64,000 nt of DNA from the NCBI RefSeq assembly GCF_002794355.1, contig NZ_PGOI01000012.1, positions 1-64,000 on the forward strand. The letters run 5' to 3'. The DNA is from Pseudorhodobacter sp. MZDSW-24AT (GTDB taxonomy: Bacteria; Pseudomonadota; Alphaproteobacteria; Rhodobacterales; Rhodobacteraceae). Shown one piece after another: positions 26,482 through 35,727 of the stretch; position 1 is the stretch's first letter, and every line of letters starts with the position of its first letter. The notes beneath the pieces are model-generated. The model was not told the DNA's origin and did no database searches. It saw only the letters and a list, made by a program, of their open reading frames with translations. The position numbers and the translations under genes were made by a program.

Positions 26482-29169
26482 TCAGGCTGCTTTGCGCTCT
26501 AGCCGCAGGGGTATGGCAACGCGGAACGCGGCGCCGCCTTGCCCCGGCAGATAGGTGATGGTGCCCCCAAGATTGGCCATCACCTCGCGGCAGATGGCCA
26601 ACCCAAGCCCGGCACCGCCCGCGCGGGTCTGATCCGTCAGCCGCGCAAATTTCTCGAAGATCAGCGCCTGACTTTTCTTGGGAATGCCCGAGCCATTGTC
26701 TATAAAATCCACCGCAACGCGCCCTCCGCGTTGCCGCACCGAGATGCGCAATTCCGGTGTCTCAGAGTCGCAATACTTGCGTGCATTCGAGATCAGGTTG
26801 ATGAACACCTGCACCAATCTGTCCGCATCGGTGCGGATGAAGATATTCTCCATCGGCAGGTCGCGGTGAATGATGAAGCTGCGCTCTGGCTTGGTATGGC
26901 TTGCACTTGCCAAGGCCCGGTCAATCATCTGGCTGAGGTTGGCCAGCCCCAGATTAAGTTGCACGCTGCCGTTTTCAAGCACCGAAAGATCCAGCAGGTC
27001 ATCAAGAAGCCGCGTTAGGCGCTTGGCTTCGTCATGAATGATGCGACCGTAATTCGTCACCAGTTCCGGTGGAAGCTCACCTTCCGTCAAGATCTCGGAA
27101 AACGCGCGGATCGAGGTCATCGGGGTGCGCAGCTCATGGCTGATCTGCGACAAGAAGGCATCTTTCTGGATCGAAAGCTGCGTGAGCTTTTCATTCGCCT
27201 CGCGCAGGGCGCGGGCCGTGCGTGTCAACTCTTCCTGCTGGCTTTCAAGCCGGGCCGAGTACTCCATGATCTGGGCGGACTCACTGGCGACGGCCATCAG
27301 ATCCTCGACCGTCACCGTGGCGCGCCCGGCCAGCTGACTCATCATGGCATGAGCCGTCGCCGCCCCGACCGAGCCAGCCAGACGTCGTTCAAGCCGGGCC
27401 ATGAAGTCTGGCGTGGGATCCGGCAGATAACCCGCTTTGCCCTGCTTCTTCGCCTCTGTCTCAAAGAACGTCAGCGCATCGTCGTCGCCCATGATCCGCT
27501 GTGACATCACCAGAAGATCTTCGGGCTCGGCCAAACCCCGCTCCCACCCCCGCGGACTGCCCGATGTGGTGTCGAACACCCGCACAAAGGCTGCGCCCTG
27601 CATGCGCTCCACAGGGCCCGGAAAGGTGAGCAGCGAGCCGATCAGAAAAGCGGCCGTGTTCAACACCATCGACCAAAACAGCGCGTGCAAAAGCGGGTCC
27701 ATGGTTGCGACGCCAAACAGGGCGCGCGGACGCAGCCAAGAAATGCCAAAAGGCCCGTCCGCAAACACCATCGCCGGGATCACGGCATCCGGCCCGAAGG
27801 AAGGCAAGAACAAGGTATAGGCCCAGACGATGAAGCCCACCGTCATGCCCGACGCGGCCCCGATCCGGGTGGCGCCGCGCCAGAAGATGCCGAAAACCAT
27901 GGCCGGCAGGATCTGTGCGACACCGGCAAAGGCAATCAAACCGATGGCGGCAAGGGCGGTCGAGCCCCCTGACATCCGGTAGTAAGCGTAGCCGAGTGCC
28001 AGAACCACACCGATGGAGACGCGCCGCGACAGCAGCACCAAGCGCCGCACATCCCCCGACACCGCACGCGACGGACGCAGACGCAACCAGATGGGCATGA
28101 CCACATGGTTCGACACCATCGTAGCCAAGGCGATCGATTCGACGATCACCATAGAGGTTGCCGAAGAAAACCCGCCCAAAAAGGCCAACATCGCAAGCGC
28201 TCCTTGCCCTTCGGCCAAAGGCAAGGTCAGCACGAACATGTCCGGGTTGGCGCTCGACGGCAAGCGCTCCAACCCCATGACCGCAATGGGGACAATGAAC
28301 AGGCTCATGGCGAAAAGATACAAAGGAAAAGCCCAAGACGCGGTGGCGAGATGGCGTTCATCGGCATTTTCCACCACCATCACCTGAAACATGCGCGGCA
28401 GGCAGATCACAGCGGCCCCGGCAGCGAAAAGCAGGCCTGCCCAGCGGCCGGGCTGCAGGTTCCAGTCGGCAATATCAGAAGTATCAATCCGCGCAATCAT
28501 GTCGGCTGGTCCATCGGCCATGAACCAGACCACAAAGATGCCAACCGCGATGAGCGCGATCAACTTGACGACCGCTTCCACCGCGATGGCGGTGACAATG
28601 CCATGATGCTGCTCTTTCGCATCCAGATTGCGGGTGCCAAACAGAATGGTGAAAAGCGCCAACCCTCCGGCCACCCAGATGGCGGTCGCCTCTGTGCCCG
28701 GAGGCGCGAACCCCTCATCCGTCGGACTGGCGAAAACGCTGAATGACAGGGTCACCGACTGAAGCTGCAAGGCGATATAGGGCGTCGCGGCCACCACGGC
28801 GATAATGGTGACGATCACCCCCAAGAGGTTTGACTTGCCAAATCGGCTGGAGATCAGGTCGGCAATCGACGTGACACGTTGTTGCCGCCCGATGCGCACC
28901 AGCTTGCGCAAGATCCACCACCACCCGATGAACACGATCGTTGGTCCAAGGTAGATGGTCAGATACTCAAGCCCAGAGCGCGCGGCATACCCGACCGCGC
29001 CGTAAAAGGTCCAAGCCGTGCAATAGATTGACAAGGAAAGCGTGTAGATCAGCGGGGATTGTAGCCAGCCAAGACGGCCCCGGTCCGCGCGCCGTTCAGC
29101 CGCCCAAGCCACCAGAAACAGAAAGATCACATAGGCCAGACAGGACAGAACCAGAATGTTGAAGGGCAC
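26482..29169 (-). CDS. Sodium/solute symporter-histidine kinase fusion, CbrA-like
   Basis: 895 residues. Residues ~1-520 form an SSF (SLC5-type) transporter with about 13 helices; ~590-650 look like a STAC domain plus coiled coil (ARLESQQEELTRTARALREA). HisKA follows with SQISHELRTPMTSIRAFSEI (His around 680), then HATPase with ISNARKYC (N box), DNGSGIPKKSQ (G1) and GGAGLGLAICREV (G2). No receiver domain or PAS is fused, unlike some CbrA. It probably senses or co-transports a small solute at the inner membrane and phosphorylates a partner regulator. The downstream FliM-like gene and the upstream response regulator lie on the same strand. Confidence 0.92.
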   Translation of the reverse strand: MPFNILVLSCLAYVIFLFLVAWAAERRADRGRLGWLQSPLIYTLSLSIYCTAWTFYGAVGYAARSGLEYLTIYLGPTIVFIGWWWILRKLVRIGRQQRVTSIADLISSRFGKSNLLGVIVTIIAVVAATPYIALQLQSVTLSFSVFASPTDEGFAPPGTEATAIWVAGGLALFTILFGTRNLDAKEQHHGIVTAIAVEAVVKLIALIAVGIFVVWFMADGPADMIARIDTSDIADWNLQPGRWAGLLFAAGAAVICLPRMFQVMVVENADERHLATASWAFPLYLFAMSLFIVPIAVMGLERLPSSANPDMFVLTLPLAEGQGALAMLAFLGGFSSATSMVIVESIALATMVSNHVVMPIWLRLRPSRAVSGDVRRLVLLSRRVSIGVVLALGYAYYRMSGGSTALAAIGLIAFAGVAQILPAMVFGIFWRGATRIGAASGMTVGFIVWAYTLFLPSFGPDAVIPAMVFADGPFGISWLRPRALFGVATMDPLLHALFWSMVLNTAAFLIGSLLTFPGPVERMQGAAFVRVFDTTSGSPRGWERGLAEPEDLLVMSQRIMGDDDALTFFETEAKKQGKAGYLPDPTPDFMARLERRLAGSVGAATAHAMMSQLAGRATVTVEDLMAVASESAQIMEYSARLESQQEELTRTARALREANEKLTQLSIQKDAFLSQISHELRTPMTSIRAFSEILTEGELPPELVTNYGRIIHDEAKRLTRLLDDLLDLSVLENGSVQLNLGLANLSQMIDRALASASHTKPERSFIIHRDLPMENIFIRTDADRLVQVFINLISNARKYCDSETPELRISVRQRGGRVAVDFIDNGSGIPKKSQALIFEKFARLTDQTRAGGAGLGLAICREVMANLGGTITYLPGQGGAAFRVAIPLRLERKAA

Positions 29170-29181
29170 GACGGTGTCCTC

Positions 29182-29475
29182 CTAGCGTCCAAAATCCTGA
29201 TCGCTGCCGGCGGCGGCGTCATCGTCATCGTCTGGGGCACTCAGGCTGCGCGAGATCAGCATCGCCAAACCGATCAGCACGGCCCATGCAACAAAAAGAT
29301 AAATGCCGTCGGGCGCCGTATCCCGCGAAAACGTATCTTGCGGCGCCCAAAGCACAGGCAACATTGTCAGGAAGATCCCCACAACCGGCAAAAGACGTGC
29401 GGCGTCTCGGCGGCGGCGCTGCCGATAGCTGGCAGGGCGCAAAAACAGCGGTGGGGGACGTGGGCCACGCGCCAT
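29182..29475 (-). CDS. Small membrane protein in the kinase operon
   Basis: 97 residues, with a basic N-terminus (RQRRRRD), two hydrophobic segments (ARLLPVVGIFLTMLPVLW and IYLFVAWAVLIGLAMLIS) and an acidic DDDDD tail. I do not recognise a family. It lies 4 bases after the response regulator stop and 12 bases before the kinase start, so it belongs to the same operon and may assist the symporter-kinase. Confidence 0.7.
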   Translation of the reverse strand: MARGPRPPPLFLRPASYRQRRRRDAARLLPVVGIFLTMLPVLWAPQDTFSRDTAPDGIYLFVAWAVLIGLAMLISRSLSAPDDDDDAAAGSDQDFGR

Positions 29476-29479
29476 CGGC

Positions 29480-29848
29480 TCATTCCCGCGTCAGGGCGCG
29501 GACCGCAGCACGCATGTCATCATTCGAGAATGGCTTGGTCATGAAATGGTTGGCCCCGGCACGCTCGGCGGCCTCCCTGTCACGGCCTTGCCCTTTGGCG
29601 GTCAACATCATCACCGGCACTGTCTGGGTCACCGGATCTGCACGCAACTGCGCCAATATCTCCAGCCCGCTCAGGCCCGGAAGCATCAGATCAAGGATCA
29701 CCAGATCCGGCCGCTCGGCGCGTACGGTGGCGATGGCGCCTTGACCATCGGCAAGCGTCATCACGTCGCAGCCATCGCGCGACAAGATAAAGCGAATAGC
29801 CTCGCTGATGTTCGGCTCATCCTCGATGAGCAGCACACGCGCCGTCAT
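29480..29848 (-). CDS. Single-domain response regulator
   Basis: 122 residues, only a receiver domain: acidic pocket EDE at 9-11, phospho-acceptor Asp53 in LVILDLMLPG, Thr in MMLTAKG and Lys in FMTKPFS. It has no output domain, so it probably relays phosphate or acts by protein contact. The symporter-kinase two genes downstream is the natural donor. It starts 75 bases after the XRE-family gene ends. Confidence 0.92.
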   Translation of the reverse strand: MTARVLLIEDEPNISEAIRFILSRDGCDVMTLADGQGAIATVRAERPDLVILDLMLPGLSGLEILAQLRADPVTQTVPVMMLTAKGQGRDREAAERAGANHFMTKPFSNDDMRAAVRALTRE

Positions 29849-29923
29849 ACGTCTTGGTTCCCCCCTCCGGTTTACACCGGCCTCGCGCTGACTATCCGGC
29901 CTCTGCCGCCTTATGTCAAAGCT

Positions 29924-31240
29924 CTATTGCAGCCCGGCCTCGGCCAAGATGGATGGCTCCCGTCGGGCCGGGCAGGCCGCGCGGGGGCAAATCCGGCACG
30001 AACTTCCCAAGGCCAAGGCGGGCAAGCTGGTCTGGCCCCCCTCATCAGGCCAGATGAGCATGGCGGCCTCACGCAAGGCGCTGCCGCCGAATCCCTGAGG
30101 CAGTCGCGTCTCGCAGATCGACAAGGTCCGGAACCGGCGGGCGGCGCGCCCCGCCGGCTCGACCATGGCGATGATCGGGGTCATCGGGCGTGCCAAGGCG
30201 GAAAACAGCGGCCACAAGGGACAAGCCGCGCCGAAACGTGGCAAGGCGAAGCCGTCAACGGGCTTGCGAAACAGCAAGGTGCCGGAGGCATCGCAAATCA
30301 CCAGCCCCGCCGCCGATCCCGGCAGCAGCGCGATGCGCCGCATCACCGCAAGAACCGATAGCCCGGACTGTTGCGCCAGAAGCCATGGGTCATCGTGCCC
30401 CTGCGCCAAGGCGGCGCGCAAGGCGGTGTCCGGCAAGGCGCGCGCGTCACGGACAGCCTGCCGCAAGAAGTCGCTTGCCAAGGCACGGGCCGCCGCCGAA
30501 GCCAACCCCGCCACCTCGGCATCAAGCCGCTCGAACCCAGCGGGTTGCTCCAGTTCTGCCAAATGCCAGCCGCGTGCCGCCAACCAGCTTTCTACCTCTT
30601 CCTGCGGCGCGGCGAGCCCGGTATCCACCGCGCTATCGGATCCATCAAGATAGGCCACCAAAGCCTCGGCCCCTGCCGCCAGCCGCTCGCTGTCCTCATG
30701 GAGATTTCGGTGAAAGCGCTCACGCCAGTGTGGCTCGATGTCTTCCGTATCCGCCAAAATGGCCGCGGTGGAGCGCACCGAAGCAAGCGCCGACAGCACC
30801 TCATGCAATGACGCGGACAAGTGCGGGTCATGGGTCAGCCGGTCATTGAGCGCCCCCACGGTGCGTTCCAGTTGCGCCGCCCGATGGAGCTGTGCGGCCA
30901 GAACTGCCGCCCACCCCGGAAAGCGCCCGGCGAAATCCTCGATCCGGTCAAGTTCGGGCTGCGCACCCGGGGCAGCAGCGGCGGCGGCGCGCAGATCGTC
31001 GATCAGCGCGCCGCCCGCCCCTTCGGCCAAGGTGGCAGCCTCGGTGCCCAAGGCATCCGCCAGCCGCGCGAGGACATCCGCCCCCACCTTGCGACGGTTG
31101 TGCTCGATCAAGTTCAGATAGCTGGCCGAAATCCCCACGGCCTGAGCCACGTCGCCCTGCCGCAGCCCCAGAGCCAACCTCCGCTCTCGGATCAGGCTGC
31201 CCGTCAGACTGGCGGGCGTGGTGTTGACGCTGTTTGGCAT
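29924..31240 (-). CDS. XRE-family regulator, short-chain fatty acyl (ScfR/RamB-like) type
   Basis: 438 residues. A helix-turn-helix (residues ~17-70: RERRLALGLRQGDVAQAVG then SYLNLIEHNRRKVG), a long middle region without the HExxH peptidase motif of IrrE relatives, and a DUF2083-type end with CRICPRAACPARREP. Family members (RamB, ScfR) control acetate, propionate or glyoxylate metabolism through acyl-CoA binding. The start at 31240 has AGGTGA upstream; a GTG three codons earlier is possible. It leads the minus-strand run towards the symporter-kinase, which would fit control by a short-chain acid, but this is inference. Confidence 0.85.
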   Translation of the reverse strand: MPNSVNTTPASLTGSLIRERRLALGLRQGDVAQAVGISASYLNLIEHNRRKVGADVLARLADALGTEAATLAEGAGGALIDDLRAAAAAAPGAQPELDRIEDFAGRFPGWAAVLAAQLHRAAQLERTVGALNDRLTHDPHLSASLHEVLSALASVRSTAAILADTEDIEPHWRERFHRNLHEDSERLAAGAEALVAYLDGSDSAVDTGLAAPQEEVESWLAARGWHLAELEQPAGFERLDAEVAGLASAAARALASDFLRQAVRDARALPDTALRAALAQGHDDPWLLAQQSGLSVLAVMRRIALLPGSAAGLVICDASGTLLFRKPVDGFALPRFGAACPLWPLFSALARPMTPIIAMVEPAGRAARRFRTLSICETRLPQGFGGSALREAAMLIWPDEGGQTSLPALALGSSCRICPRAACPARREPSILAEAGLQ

Positions 31241-31309
31241 GGCTGTCACCTGATGGCGATGCAGCAGCTTTACAGAGCCCTGTGAATTTTACAAGAAAAT
31301 GTCAACGGA

Positions 31310-31915
31310 TCAGGGCGCCAGCAAGCGCGCATAAAGCGTTTCAAGAAAGGCCCCCGCCTCTGCGTAAGGGTCATGCCCACTGCCCAGAACCGCGCGCACT
31401 TGCACGTCAAAATCGGCGTAATGTTGCGTCAGTGCCCAGATGGAAAACACCAGATGCACCGGGTCCAACCGTGCGATACGCCCTTCATCCATCCAGTGCT
31501 GCAACACCTTCGCCTTTTCGGCCACCAGCGCGGTCAACTCGCCTTCGATTGCCTCACGCATGCGCGGCGCACCTTGCAGAATCTCGATGGCGAACAGGCG
31601 GCTTTCGCGCGGGTAATCCCGGCTCAACTCCAGCTTTCGCCGCATATATCCCATCACCTCAGCCACAGGATCCCCCGCCGCATCCATATCGCGCAGCGGA
31701 TCCAGCCAAGTGGACAACAAACGGGTGAGCAAGGTGCGGTGGATCGCCTCTTTTGAAGGAAAGTAATAAAGCAGATTGGGTTTTGACAGGCCCGCCACCT
31801 CGGCAATCTGATCCAACGTGGCCCCGCGAAACCCGTGGGCAGAGAAAACATCCAGCGCTGCCTCCAGAATGGTTTCCGAATTCCTAATCTGGATGCGGGT
31901 CATGGGTCTTGGCAT
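31310..31915 (-). CDS. rutR: TetR-family regulator, RutR-like
   Basis: 201 residues. The N-terminal HTH (ATLDQIAEVAGLSKPNLLYYFPSKE written here as its position, residues ~28-52) and the C-terminal TetR_C RutR-type domain (LFAIEILQGAPRMREAI, FSIWALTQHYADFDVQV) follow E. coli RutR closely. RutR is a uracil/thymine-sensing repressor of pyrimidine degradation. It is divergent from a beta-alanine:pyruvate transaminase, whose substrate is the end product of uracil breakdown, and a RutR-consensus operator lies between them. The start is uncertain: ATG at 31915 or 31903; the frame runs open to 32227. Confidence 0.88.
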   Translation of the reverse strand: MPRPMTRIQIRNSETILEAALDVFSAHGFRGATLDQIAEVAGLSKPNLLYYFPSKEAIHRTLLTRLLSTWLDPLRDMDAAGDPVAEVMGYMRRKLELSRDYPRESRLFAIEILQGAPRMREAIEGELTALVAEKAKVLQHWMDEGRIARLDPVHLVFSIWALTQHYADFDVQVRAVLGSGHDPYAEAGAFLETLYARLLAP

Positions 31916-32055
31916 TGTATCGTCATTCCTGCGGTCGGAAGCACAGCGTGGCGCAGATTGCGGCATCTTGCAATTGGCAGAGCTTGAGCTGGCTGTGCTA
32001 GGATCACAGCGATCCAGCCGGCACTTGACTGGCATTGCCGCAGTGATAGCAAGAT

Positions 32056-32071
32056 CTGACCATTTGGTCAA
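32056..32071 (+). promoter_or_regulatory. RutR-type operator
   Basis: The site reads CTGACCATTTGGTCAA, matching the known RutR consensus TTGACCANNTGGTCAA at 13 of its 14 specified bases. It lies 46 bases before the transaminase start, in the divergent region shared with the rutR-like gene, where it could control both. Confidence 0.8.
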
Positions 32072-32117
32072 AACCCCTTCGCGTGCCGCAAGGCCGCCCC
32101 AACAGGAACCTGATGCC

Positions 32118-33443
32118 ATGGCGCTGGACCGCAAAGCTCCCAATGACCTGAACGCCTTCTGGATGCCCTTTACCGCCAATCGCCAGTTCAAGAAGAACCC
32201 GCGGATGTTCGTGGCGGCCAAGGACATGCATTACACCACCAGCGATGGCCGGCAGGTTCTGGATGGCACGGCAGGCCTGTGGTGCTGCAACGCTGGCCAT
32301 TGCCGTCCGAAGATCACCGAGGCGATCCAAAAGCAGGCGGCCGAACTGGATTACGCGCCCGCGTTTCAGATGGGGCATCCGGTCGCCTTCGAGCTGGCAA
32401 ACCGCATCATCGAGATTGCGCCCAAAGGCATCGAGCATGTCTTTTACACGAACTCTGGCTCCGAAAGCGTTGAAACGGCGTTGAAATTGGCGATTGCCTA
32501 CCACCGTGCCAAGGGTCAGGCCAGCCGCACGCGGCTGATCGGGCGCGAACGTGGCTATCACGGGGTGAACTTTGGCGGCATCTCGGTCGGCGGCATCGTC
32601 AACAACCGGCGGCATTTCGGCAGCCTTCTCAGTGGGGTAGACCATCTTCCTCACACGCATTTGCCGCAAGAAAACCGGTGGAGCAAAGGGCAGCCGGAAC
32701 ACGGCGCATGGCTGGCCGACGATCTGGAGCGGCTGGTGGCGCTGCACGGGGCCGAAACCATCGCGGCAGTCATTGTCGAGCCGGTGGCCGGGTCCACTGG
32801 CGTGATCCTGCCGCCCAAGGGCTATCTGGAAAAGCTGCGCGCGATCACCAAGAAGCACGGCATCTTGCTGATTTTCGATGAGGTGATTACCGGCTTTGGC
32901 CGTCTGGGCGCGCCTTTTGCGGCGCAGTATTTCGACGTGCTGCCCGACATGATGACCACCGCCAAGGGGCTGACCAATGGCGTCATTCCGATGGGCGCCG
33001 TGCTGACCACGCCCGAGGTGCATGATGCCTTCATGGACGGCCCCGAACATATGATCGAGCTCTTCCACGGCTACACCTATTCCGGCAACCCCATCGCCAG
33101 TGCCGCCGGGATCGCCACGCTGGAAACCTATAAGGAAGAGGCGCTGTTTGAACGCGCCGCCGAGATCGCGCCCTACTGGCAAGAGGCACTGCACAGCCTG
33201 CGCGATTCGCGTCATGTGATCGACGTGCGCAACATGGGTTTGATCGGCGCAGTGGAACTGGACCCCATCGCAGGAGAGCCCACAAAACGGGCGTTCAGCG
33301 CGTTTCTTGCCGCCTATGACAAGAACATCCTGATCCGCACCACCGGAGACATCATCGCCATGTCGCCGCCTTTGATGATCAGCAAGGCCCAGATCGACAC
33401 GTTGATCGGCACGCTGGCCGATGTGCTGGCTAAGCTGGACTGA
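32118..33443 (+). CDS. bauA: Beta-alanine (omega-amino acid):pyruvate transaminase
   Basis: 441 residues, class III PLP aminotransferase. Seen: FWMPFTANRQFKKNPRMF at the start, typical of omega-amino acid:pyruvate transaminases, the glycine-rich NSGSESVETALKLA, Asp in LIFDEVITGFGRLG, and the PLP lysine at residue 283 in TTAKGLTNG. It converts beta-alanine and pyruvate to malonate semialdehyde and alanine. AGGAA lies nine to thirteen bases upstream of the ATG at 32118; the frame is open far upstream across the operator, which is not coding. No semialdehyde dehydrogenase is adjacent. Confidence 0.93.
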   Translation: MALDRKAPNDLNAFWMPFTANRQFKKNPRMFVAAKDMHYTTSDGRQVLDGTAGLWCCNAGHCRPKITEAIQKQAAELDYAPAFQMGHPVAFELANRIIEIAPKGIEHVFYTNSGSESVETALKLAIAYHRAKGQASRTRLIGRERGYHGVNFGGISVGGIVNNRRHFGSLLSGVDHLPHTHLPQENRWSKGQPEHGAWLADDLERLVALHGAETIAAVIVEPVAGSTGVILPPKGYLEKLRAITKKHGILLIFDEVITGFGRLGAPFAAQYFDVLPDMMTTAKGLTNGVIPMGAVLTTPEVHDAFMDGPEHMIELFHGYTYSGNPIASAAGIATLETYKEEALFERAAEIAPYWQEALHSLRDSRHVIDVRNMGLIGAVELDPIAGEPTKRAFSAFLAAYDKNILIRTTGDIIAMSPPLMISKAQIDTLIGTLADVLAKLD

Positions 33444-33451
33444 ACACGACT

Positions 33452-33480
33452 CCACAGCCGGCGCGCGACGCCGGCTGTGG
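33452..33480. terminator. Hairpin between convergent bauA and GntR genes
   Basis: Perfect 12-base arms CCACAGCCGGCG / CGCCGGCTGTGG with a five-base loop, two bases from the GntR stop. No T run, so it is a hairpin-type 3' end of uncertain strength. Confidence 0.65.
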
Positions 33481-33482
33481 GC

Positions 33483-34193
33483 CTAATCCTCAAGGACGGG
33501 ATCACCGTCGAAAAAGCTTTCGCGCTCGGCCCGGATGCGCCGGATCTGCGTCTTGATGCGCGAAAGATGCGCATGCATCGCCGCCATGGCCCCCGGCGCA
33601 TCCCGCAGCCGCAACGCGGCCATGACCTTCAGATGATCGTCAAAAGCATCCTGTGAGGCGAAGGACAGCGACAGGAACCGCACCCTGTCCATATGCGCCT
33701 TGTTCTCCCGGATAATGTCCCATGCGAAACCATGCCCACTGCGCTCGCAGATCTCCCGGTGGAACAGATCATCAAGGGCGTGGAATTTCGCCGAGTCGCG
33801 CGCCTCAACGGCGGCGCGCTGTTGATCCAGCACCGCTTCAAGGGCAGCGAGATCGCTCTTTGCAAGGCGTTGGCACGCCATCCGCACCGTTTCTGCCTCG
33901 ATCGCAGATCGGATAAAGCGGGCCTGCATCACGGCCGTCTCGGAAATCGCGGTCACCACGGTGGCCCGCTGCGGGCGGATGGTCAGAAACCCCAGTGTCG
34001 ACAGCCGGTAAAACGCATCGCGCACCGGCTGACGCGACACCCCCATGATGCGGGCGACGTCGACTTCCGACATCTTGGTGCCGGGAGGCAATTCCAGCGC
34101 CAGAATCTGGCGGTGCAGCTCTTCGAAAATCGTCTCTGTCACCGATGGCCGCTGCACAGGCTCCAGCATTTTCAGCAGCGTGCTTTCCGGCAT
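33483..34193 (-). CDS. GntR-family regulator with FCD domain (uronate cluster)
   Basis: 236 residues. The winged helix (VARIMGVSRQPVRDAFYRLS) is followed by the FCD helical domain with metal-site histidines (FHALDDLFHREICERSGH and the later DDHLKVMAALR). It is divergent from uxaC and probably represses the uronate operon in response to a hexuronate or KDG-type ligand, as UxuR/ExuR do. The start at 34193 is supported by GGAGG seven bases upstream; a second ATG at 34220 lacks one. Confidence 0.87.
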   Translation of the reverse strand: MPESTLLKMLEPVQRPSVTETIFEELHRQILALELPPGTKMSEVDVARIMGVSRQPVRDAFYRLSTLGFLTIRPQRATVVTAISETAVMQARFIRSAIEAETVRMACQRLAKSDLAALEAVLDQQRAAVEARDSAKFHALDDLFHREICERSGHGFAWDIIRENKAHMDRVRFLSLSFASQDAFDDHLKVMAALRLRDAPGAMAAMHAHLSRIKTQIRRIRAERESFFDGDPVLED

Positions 34194-34220
34194 CTTTGCC
34201 TCCGTTGACAGGTTTCGCAT

Positions 34221-34234
34221 ACTAGCATATTAGT
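34221..34234. promoter_or_regulatory. Candidate GntR operator in the uronate divergent region
   Basis: ACTAGCATATTAGT has ACTA/TAGT arms and is AT-rich in GC-rich surroundings, between the divergent gntR and uxaC starts. TAATAT on the minus strand within it could also be the gntR -10 box. Confidence 0.4.
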
Positions 34235-34295
34235 TTAACCGTGTCTTGAAAAGCGCCTTTCGCCGATCGGGCACCAACCGGGAGGAAATCACAAA

Positions 34296-35702
34296 GTGCC
34301 GCTACTCGATGCAGATCGCCTTTTCCCTGTCGAGACTGCCGCGCGCGGCCTTGCGCGTGCGCTTTACCAGACGGTGGCCGATCTGCCGATCATCAGCCCG
34401 CACGGCCACACTGATCCCCGCTGGTATGCCACGGACGAAGCCTTTCCCGACCCGGCGCAGCTGTTCGTGACACCCGATCATTACGTCTTTCGGATGCTGT
34501 GTTCACAAGGCATCGCCCTGACCGATCTGGGCGTGCCGCGCGCCGATGGCGGGCCTACGGAAACCGACGGGCGCAAGATTTGGCATCGTTTTGCGCAAAA
34601 CTACCATCTGTTCCGGGGCACGCCGTCGCGGCTGTGGCTGGATCATGCCTTCGAGACGGTGTTCGGCTTTGACACGCCGCTCTCTGCCGCCACCGCGGAT
34701 GCCTATTACGACCGGATCGCCGCCGAGCTTGCCACGCCCGCCTTCCGCCCGCGCGCGCTGTATGATCGGTTCAACATCGAGGTGATTTCCACCACCGATG
34801 GCGCCTTGGACGATCTGCACTGGCATCAGATGATGCGGGACTCGGGCTGGCATGGCCGCGTGGTGCCCGCCTATCGCCCCGATGCCGTGGTGGACCCCGA
34901 GTTTGCGGGATTTGCGCAGAACGTGGCGCAATTGGGCGCGTTGACGGGCGAAGACACCAGCACATGGCAAGGCTATCTGAACGCGCACCGGATCCGGCGC
35001 GCGTTTTTCATTGGCTATGGCTGCACCTCCTCTGACCATGGCCATGCGACGGCGCGGACGATGGATCTGCCGCAGGATGAGGCGGCACTGCTGTTTGCGC
35101 GCGCGCTGCGCGGAGAATGCTCGGCCGAAGAGGCAGATGCGTTTCGCGGCCAGATGTTGACCGAGATGGCGCGGATGAGCCTGGAGGACGGGCTGGTGTT
35201 GCAGATCCACCCCGGCAGCCGGCGCAACCATTCGGCGCCGGTGCTTCAGATGTTTGGCCGCGACAAGGGCTTCGATATTCCGGGCCGCACCGATTACGTC
35301 ACGGCGCTGCAACCGCTGTTGAATGCGGTCGGCATGGACCCGCGGCTTTCGGTGATCGTGTTCACTCTGGACGAGTCCTCCTATGCGCGGGAACTCGCGC
35401 CTCTGGCCGGGGTGTATCCGGCCCTCAAACTGGGGCCTGCGTGGTGGTTCCATGACAGTCCCGAAGGCATGCGCCGCTTTCGCGAGATGACGACCGAAAC
35501 CGCCGGGTTCTACAACACCGTCGGCTTCAACGACGACACCCGCGCCTATCTGTCGATCCCCGCCCGCCATGATGTGGCGCGCAGGGTGGATTGCGCCTTT
35601 CTGGCGACGCTGGTCCGCACGGGCCGCCTGTCCGAGACTGATGCATACGAGGTCGCACAAGACCTTGCATACCGGCTTGCAAAGCAAGCCTACCGGCTGT
35701 GA
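34296..35702 (+). CDS. uxaC: Glucuronate isomerase
   Basis: 468 residues, the usual length. It isomerises D-glucuronate to D-fructuronate (and galacturonate to tagaturonate) in the cytoplasm. Recognisable blocks: [17 protein letters not shown] with the metal-binding HxH near residue 38, [28 protein letters not shown] and the C-terminal [22 protein letters not shown] start at 34296 with GGGAGGA 9 bases upstream. It is the first gene of the uronate operon; TRAP transporter genes follow 25 bases later. Confidence 0.95.
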   Translation: MPLLDADRLFPVETAARGLARALYQTVADLPIISPHGHTDPRWYATDEAFPDPAQLFVTPDHYVFRMLCSQGIALTDLGVPRADGGPTETDGRKIWHRFAQNYHLFRGTPSRLWLDHAFETVFGFDTPLSAATADAYYDRIAAELATPAFRPRALYDRFNIEVISTTDGALDDLHWHQMMRDSGWHGRVVPAYRPDAVVDPEFAGFAQNVAQLGALTGEDTSTWQGYLNAHRIRRAFFIGYGCTSSDHGHATARTMDLPQDEAALLFARALRGECSAEEADAFRGQMLTEMARMSLEDGLVLQIHPGSRRNHSAPVLQMFGRDKGFDIPGRTDYVTALQPLLNAVGMDPRLSVIVFTLDESSYARELAPLAGVYPALKLGPAWWFHDSPEGMRRFREMTTETAGFYNTVGFNDDTRAYLSIPARHDVARRVDCAFLATLVRTGRLSETDAYEVAQDLAYRLAKQAYRL

Positions 35703-35727
35703 AGCCATTCAACGGGAGGAGACTGAA

